From the NCBI RefSeq assembly GCF_003265705.1, contig NW_020313285.1:20174711-20238710 (forward strand): a stretch of 64,000 nt of DNA, in the 5' to 3' direction. The notes under the pieces are model-generated. The model saw only the letters and a program-made list of their open reading frames with translations. It ran no database searches and was not told where the DNA came from. Shown piece after piece: positions 59,781 through 64,000 of the stretch. This DNA comes from Callorhinus ursinus (Eukaryota > Chordata > Mammalia > Carnivora > Otariidae). Both the position numbers and the translations under genes were made by a program. The number at the start of each line of letters is the position of its first letter. Within the stretch, counting starts at the first letter, position 1.

Positions 59781-61626
59781 GGGGGCGGAGCAAGATGGCG
59801 GAGGAGTAGGAGACCTAGATTTCGTCTGGTCTCAGGAATTCAGCTGAATAGGGATCAAACCATTCTGAACACCTATGAACTCAACAGGAGATCGAACAGG
59901 AGAGTAGCAACAACTCTCTGAACAGAGAAGCGACCACTTACTGGAAGGTAGGGCGTGCGGAGAAGTGAATCCAAGGCGATATTCGGGAGGATAGACGGCG
60001 GGGGAGGGGGCCTCCGCCGGCCGCTTCTGGCAAGTGATAGAGCCGGGAGCACAAAATCGGAACTTTTAGAAGCTGGCTCCGCGGAGGGACGTCGCTGCGG
60101 TGGCTCAGCGGGGGGTGGAATCCTCCTGGGACAGTGTGGTCTCAGGACCCTTGGGGTCACGGAGAGACCGGGGGTGCCTGAGTGCGCCAGAGCTCCCAGG
60201 TATCAGAGCGGGGAAGCCGGCTGCAGAGACGGAGCAGAGTCGCGGGCTCTCAGCTCGGGGTTGCCATAAACTGTGATCTGTGGCCCAGTCGGGGCACGGC
60301 TCCCCCAGCAGGGACCCAACAAGCAGCAGATCCGGGGAGACTCCCCTTCCTTCCCGGGGAGGAGCGGTGCGGGAACACACCGCAGGGATCTGCTGGGTTT
60401 GGAGACTCCGTGCGGGGTTGGGTGCCAGAGATAGCAACGCTTGATCACAGGCCGGGTGAGCACGGAGAGTGGCCGGAGACCGGGGACACGGGAGTGACTG
60501 CTTTTCTCTGGGGACACACTGAGGAGCGGGGCCCCGAGTTCTCAGCTCCTCCGGGTGGAGATTGCGAGGCCACCATTTCTGCCCTGGTCCTCCAAAGCTG
60601 TACCGAGAGCTTGCAGGGAACAAAAGCTCCTGAGAACAAACCGGAGCAGCTTCCTTAGCCCGGACCGACAAGGGCGGGGCAATTCCGCCTCCGGCAAAGA
60701 CATTTGGAAACCACAGCAACAGGTCCCTCCCCCAGAAGATCAGTACAAACAGCCAGCAAGCCAAGACCAAGTTGATCGATCAAGGAGAATGGGAGAACTC
60801 CAGCGCTAGGGGAATACTGCACATAGATTCATGGCTTTTTTTTTTTTTTGTTTTTTTACCATGATCCATTATTTCATCAAAGTTAATTTTTGTTGACTGT
60901 TTTTTTTTATTATTTTTCTTTTTCCCTTTTTCAACCAACATCTTATCAATCCCTTTTTTTAAAAAAAAAACAAAAAACATTTTTTATTTTTCATTTTTAG
61001 AGTCATATTTTATCCCTTCATAGTAGTTACCCTTATTTTTGGCATATATATATAAGTTGTTCTCTCTTTAAAATTTTGGGGTACAGTTTCTTCTAACAGA
61101 TCAAAATATACCCTAAATCACTAGTGTGTGGCTTTGTTCTAGTCTCCTGCCTAATCACATTCTCTCCCTTTTCCCCTTTTTTTTCTTTTTTCTTAAATCT
61201 TCTTTCTTTTTTCAAACAACTTATCTTACCAAGTCCTTTTATAAAATCTTTTATAATTTTCATCTTTACAGTCATCTTCCATCCCTTCATTGTATCAACC
61301 CTTATTTTGTACATATATGTCTTTCTTCCTTTAAAATTTTAGGAGGCACTTTTTTCTAACAGACCAAAATACACCCAAAATCTAGTGTGTGGCACTGATC
61401 TATGCACTAGCCTGATCATATTTGATCACATTCTGCTTTTTTTGTATTGTTCTGTTTTTGTTTTTATCCTTTTTTTTCCTTTTTTTTTCTCTCTCTTTTT
61501 TCTTTCTTTCCCTTTCTTTTCCCCTGGTTTCAGGTCTTTTCTGATTTGTATACAGTATATTTGCTGGGGACGTTGTAAACCTGTTAGCATTTTGTTCTCT
61601 CATTCATCTCTTCTCCTCTAGACAAA
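59781..61626 (+). promoter_or_regulatory. L1 5' UTR / internal promoter
   Basis: 59781-60830 is GC- and CpG-rich. CAAGATGGCGG at 59791-59801 resembles the YY1 site that sits at the 5' end of human L1 and sets its start site. 60836-61620 is T-rich and holds a tandem duplication. Open frames in the GC-rich half (such as 60105-60770 on the minus strand) look like by-products of composition. Confidence 0.8.
60890..61440 (+). repeat. Two ~269-bp tandem units in the L1 5' UTR
   Basis: AGTCAT...ATCCCTTCAT at 61001 recurs at 61270. Both copies continue with 'tttaaaattttgg/agg', 'ttctaacaga' and 'ctagtgtgtggc' in the same order. The units have diverged. Confidence 0.8.
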
Positions 61627-62523
61627 ATGACAAGACGAAAGAAATCACCTCAGCAAAAAGAACAAGAGGTAGTACCGTCAGCCAGGGACCTACTCAATAC
61701 GGATATTAGTACGATGTCGGACCTAGAGTTCAGAATCATGACTTTAAAGATACTAGCTGGACTTGAAAAAAGCGTGGAAGTTATTAGAGAAACCCTTTCT
61801 GGAGAAATAAAAGAACTAAAATCTAACCAAATCGAAATCAAAAAGGCTATTGATGAGGTGCAATCCAAAATGGGGGCACTAACTGCTAGGATAAATGAGG
61901 CAGAAGAGAGAATCAGCGATATAGAAGACCAAATGATGGAAAATAAAGAGGCTGAGAAAAAGAGAGAGAAACAATTACAGGATCACGAGGGCAGAATTCG
62001 AGAGATAAGTGATACGATAAGACAAAACAACATTAGAATAATTGGGATCCCAGAAGAAGAAGAGAGAGAGAGAGGGGCAGAAGGTATATTGGAGCAAATT
62101 ATAGCAGAGAACTTCCCTAATGTGAGGAAGGAAACAGGCATTAAAATCCAGGAGGCACAGAGAACCCCTCTCAAAATCAATAATAATAGGTCAACACCCC
62201 GACATCTAATAGTAAAACTTACGAGTCTCAGAGACAAAGAGAAAATCCTGAAAGCAGCTCGGGAGAAGAGATATGTAACCTACAATGGTAGAAACATTAG
62301 ATTGGCAACAGACCTATCCACAGAGACCTGGCAGGCCAGAAAGGACTGGCAAGATATCTTCAGAGCACTAAACGAGAAAAATATGCAGCCAAGAATACTA
62401 TATCCAGCCAGGCTATCATTGAAAATAGAAGGAGAGATAAAAAGCTTCCAGAACAAACAAAAACTAAAGGAATTTGCAAACACGAAACCAGCCCTCCAAG
62501 AAATATTGAGAGGGGTCCTCTAA
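61627..62523 (+). CDS. L1 ORF1 protein (RNA-binding chaperone), intact
   Basis: 298 codons, ATG at 61627 and TAA at 62521. L1 ORF1p forms trimers that coat L1 RNA in the cytoplasmic RNP needed for retrotransposition. Visible parts are a basic N-terminus ([13 protein letters not shown]), a long heptad-rich coiled coil at about residues 45-130 (for example [20 protein letters not shown]), an RRM-like domain starting near residue 134 ([13 protein letters not shown]), and a C-terminal domain with [16 protein letters not shown] near 259-274. The length is shorter than human ORF1p (338 residues); the difference lies in the N-terminal and coiled-coil part. It has no frameshift or stop. It is followed after 82 bp by ORF2. 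Expression would come from the element's own 5' UTR. Confidence 0.95.
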   Translation: MTRRKKSPQQKEQEVVPSARDLLNTDISTMSDLEFRIMTLKILAGLEKSVEVIRETLSGEIKELKSNQIEIKKAIDEVQSKMGALTARINEAEERISDIEDQMMENKEAEKKREKQLQDHEGRIREISDTIRQNNIRIIGIPEEEERERGAEGILEQIIAENFPNVRKETGIKIQEAQRTPLKINNNRSTPRHLIVKLTSLRDKEKILKAAREKRYVTYNGRNIRLATDLSTETWQARKDWQDIFRALNEKNMQPRILYPARLSLKIEGEIKSFQNKQKLKEFANTKPALQEILRGVL

Positions 62524-62605
62524 GCAAAGAGAGAACCTAAAAGCAGCAAAGAGCAGAAACGAACACAGACAACAGACAGTTAACAGTCACCTTACAGGTA
62601 ATACA

Positions 62606-64000
62606 ATGGCACTAAATTCATACCTTTCAATAGTTACCCTGAATGTAAATGGGCTCAATGCCCCAATCAAAAGACACAGGCTATCAGATTGGATTAAAAA
62701 ACAAGACCCATCCATATGCTGTCTGCAAGAGACTCATTTTAGACCCAAAGACACCCCCAGATTGAAAGTGAGGGGGTGGAAAACCATTTACCATGGTAAT
62801 GGACACCAAAAGAAAGCTGGGGTGGCAATCCTTATATCAGACAAACTAGATTTTAAAACAAAGACTGTAATAAGAGATGAGGAAGGACACTATATCCTAC
62901 TTAAAGTGTCTATCCACCAAGAAGATCTAACAATTGTAAATATCTATGCCCCGAACATGGGAGCAGCCAATTATATAAGGCAATTAATAACAAAAGCAAA
63001 GAAACACATTGACAACAATACATTAATAGTGGGGGACTTTAACACCCCCCTGACTGAAATGGACAGATCATCTAAGCAAAAGATCAACAAGGAAATAAAG
63101 ACTTTAAATGACACACTGGACCAAATGGACTTCACAGACATATTCAGAACATTCCATCCCAAAACAACAGAATACACATTCTTCTCTAGTGCCCATGGAA
63201 CATTCTCCAGAATAGATCACATTCTAGGTCACAAATCAGGTCTCAACCGGTACCAAAAGATTGGGATCATTCCCTGCATATTTTCAGACCACAGTGCTTT
63301 GAAACTAGAACTCAACCACAAGAGGAAAGTCGGAAAGAACTCAAATGCATGGAGGCTAAAGAGCATCCTACTAAAGAATGAATGGGTCAACCAAGAAATT
63401 AAAGAAGAATTAAAAAAATTCATGGAAACCAATGAAAATGAAAACACAACTGTTCAAAATCTTTGGGATACAGCAAAAGCAGTCCTGAGAGGAAAGTATA
63501 TAGCAATACAAGCCTTTCTCAAGAAACAAGAAAGGTCTCAAATACACAACCTAACCCTACACCTAAAGGAGCTGGAGAAAGAACAGCAAATAAAGCCTAA
63601 ACCCAGCAGGAGAAGAGAAATCATAAAGATCAGAGCAGAAATCAATGAACTAGAAACCAAAAGAACAGTAGAACAGATCAACGAAACTAGGAGCTGGTTC
63701 TTTGAAAGAATTAACAAGATTGATAAACCCCTGGCCAGACTGATCAAAAAGAAAAGAGAAATGACCCAAATCAACAAAATCATGAAAGAAAGAGGAGAGA
63801 TCACAACCAACACCAAAGAAATACAAACAATTATAAGAACATATTATGAGCAACTCTATGCCAGCAAATTATATAACCTGGAAGAAATGGGTGCATTCCT
63901 AGAGATGTATCAACTACCAAAATTGAACCAGGAAGAAATAGAAAATCTGAACAGACCTATAACCACTAAGGAAATTGAAACAGTCATCAAAAATCTCCCA
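62606..64000 (+). CDS. L1 ORF2 protein, N-terminal part (endonuclease and start of RT region), open to window end
   Basis: ATG at 62606 opens a frame with no stop for 465 codons to base 64000. ORF2p nicks the target DNA and reverse transcribes L1 RNA at the nick. The apurinic-type endonuclease domain is complete. Catalytic positions match the human enzyme with an offset of one: N13 (TLNVNGLN), E42 (CLQETHF), D144 and N146 (VGDFNTPL), D204 (SRIDHILG) and H229 (FSDHSAL). After residue 240 comes the linker/Z region ([20 protein letters not shown], then [20 protein letters not shown]) and the approach to the reverse transcriptase ([14 protein letters not shown]) at the edge. The RT FADD motif and the cysteine-rich end are outside. 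An intact frame this long argues for a recent insertion. Confidence 0.94.
   Translation, partial: MALNSYLSIVTLNVNGLNAPIKRHRLSDWIKKQDPSICCLQETHFRPKDTPRLKVRGWKTIYHGNGHQKKAGVAILISDKLDFKTKTVIRDEEGHYILLKVSIHQEDLTIVNIYAPNMGAANYIRQLITKAKKHIDNNTLIVGDFNTPLTEMDRSSKQKINKEIKTLNDTLDQMDFTDIFRTFHPKTTEYTFFSSAHGTFSRIDHILGHKSGLNRYQKIGIIPCIFSDHSALKLELNHKRKVGKNSNAWRLKSILLKNEWVNQEIKEELKKFMETNENENTTVQNLWDTAKAVLRGKYIAIQAFLKKQERSQIHNLTLHLKELEKEQQIKPKPSRRREIIKIRAEINELETKRTVEQINETRSWFFERINKIDKPLARLIKKKREMTQINKIMKERGEITTNTKEIQTIIRTYYEQLYASKLYNLEEMGAFLEMYQLPKLNQEEIENLNRPITTKEIETVIKNLP

Larger units (their letters stand above)
59781..64000 (+). mobile_element. Young L1 LINE with complete 5' end (runs off window)
   Basis: It starts exactly with GGGGGCGGAGCAAGATGGCG after the AT-rich target 'aaaatgttaatgaattaa'. 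The layout is that of a full-length element: a 1,846-bp 5' UTR, ORF1, an 82-bp spacer and ORF2. ORF1 is intact and ORF2 has no stop in its first 465 codons, so the insertion is recent. The 3' end, and thus the target duplication, is beyond the window. Confidence 0.96.

Noticed and set aside
60105..60770. 221-codon minus-strand and 158-codon plus-strand frames
   Set aside because: They lie in the GC-rich L1 5' UTR, where stop codons are rare; no known domain.
1..64000. CRISPR arrays, bacterial operons or phage genes
   Set aside because: Codon structure, spliced exons, SINEs and LINEs show mammalian DNA; tandem repeats found are microsatellites or small duplications.

Overview
The window is carnivore nuclear DNA, most likely from an arctoid caniform (bear, seal, mustelid or relative). 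Many tRNA-Lys-type CAN SINEs are present with the arctoid-style body (tail of the type CTCTGTCAAATAAATAAA). Neither the young canid SINEC_Cf form nor the felid form was seen. The species call is inference from memory of these families.

The only functional host gene I can support is TRPC7, on the minus strand. Exon 2 (49180-49957) encodes the N-terminal ankyrin-repeat region, and exon 3 (9882-10064) follows it. The two are separated by a 39,115-bp intron. Exon 4 and everything downstream lie beyond base 1. The first coding exon starts with the third base of a split ATG, so a mostly untranslated exon 1 must lie upstream (coordinates above 49957). One candidate donor in a CpG-richer patch ends at 57999. 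Everything else from 1 to about 59,780 is intronic or flanking TRPC7 sequence.

Layout. 1-1315: 5' end of an antisense L1 running off the window. 1316-9881: TRPC7 intron 3 with MIR and L2 relics. 9882-10064: exon 3. 10065-49179: intron 2, full of L2, old and young L1 fragments, CAN SINEs, ERV-type LTRs, an MLT1-like LTR, a degenerate RPS4 processed pseudogene (16255-16844) and a 10-N assembly gap (21490-21499). 49180-49957: exon 2, CpG rich. 49958-59780: upstream intron or 5' region, with less repeat and some possibly conserved stretches. 59781-64000: a sense-strand L1 with complete 5' UTR, intact ORF1 and an ORF2 open to the window edge.

No new multi-gene system is visible. The most interesting signals are structural: (a) the young L1 with all endonuclease catalytic residues; (b) a roughly 190-bp inverted copy of an L1 piece pasted without tail or target-site duplication into an L2, with a perfect 11-bp hairpin at the junction, suggesting template switching; (c) a roughly 360-bp inverted duplication that carries L1 flanking DNA and a new poly(A) tail; (d) an 88-bp inverted repeat abutting the N gap, probably an assembly artefact; (e) a compound hairpin at 43171-43258. 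Repeat family names are by recognition, not by a database search, and boundaries of old elements are approximate.
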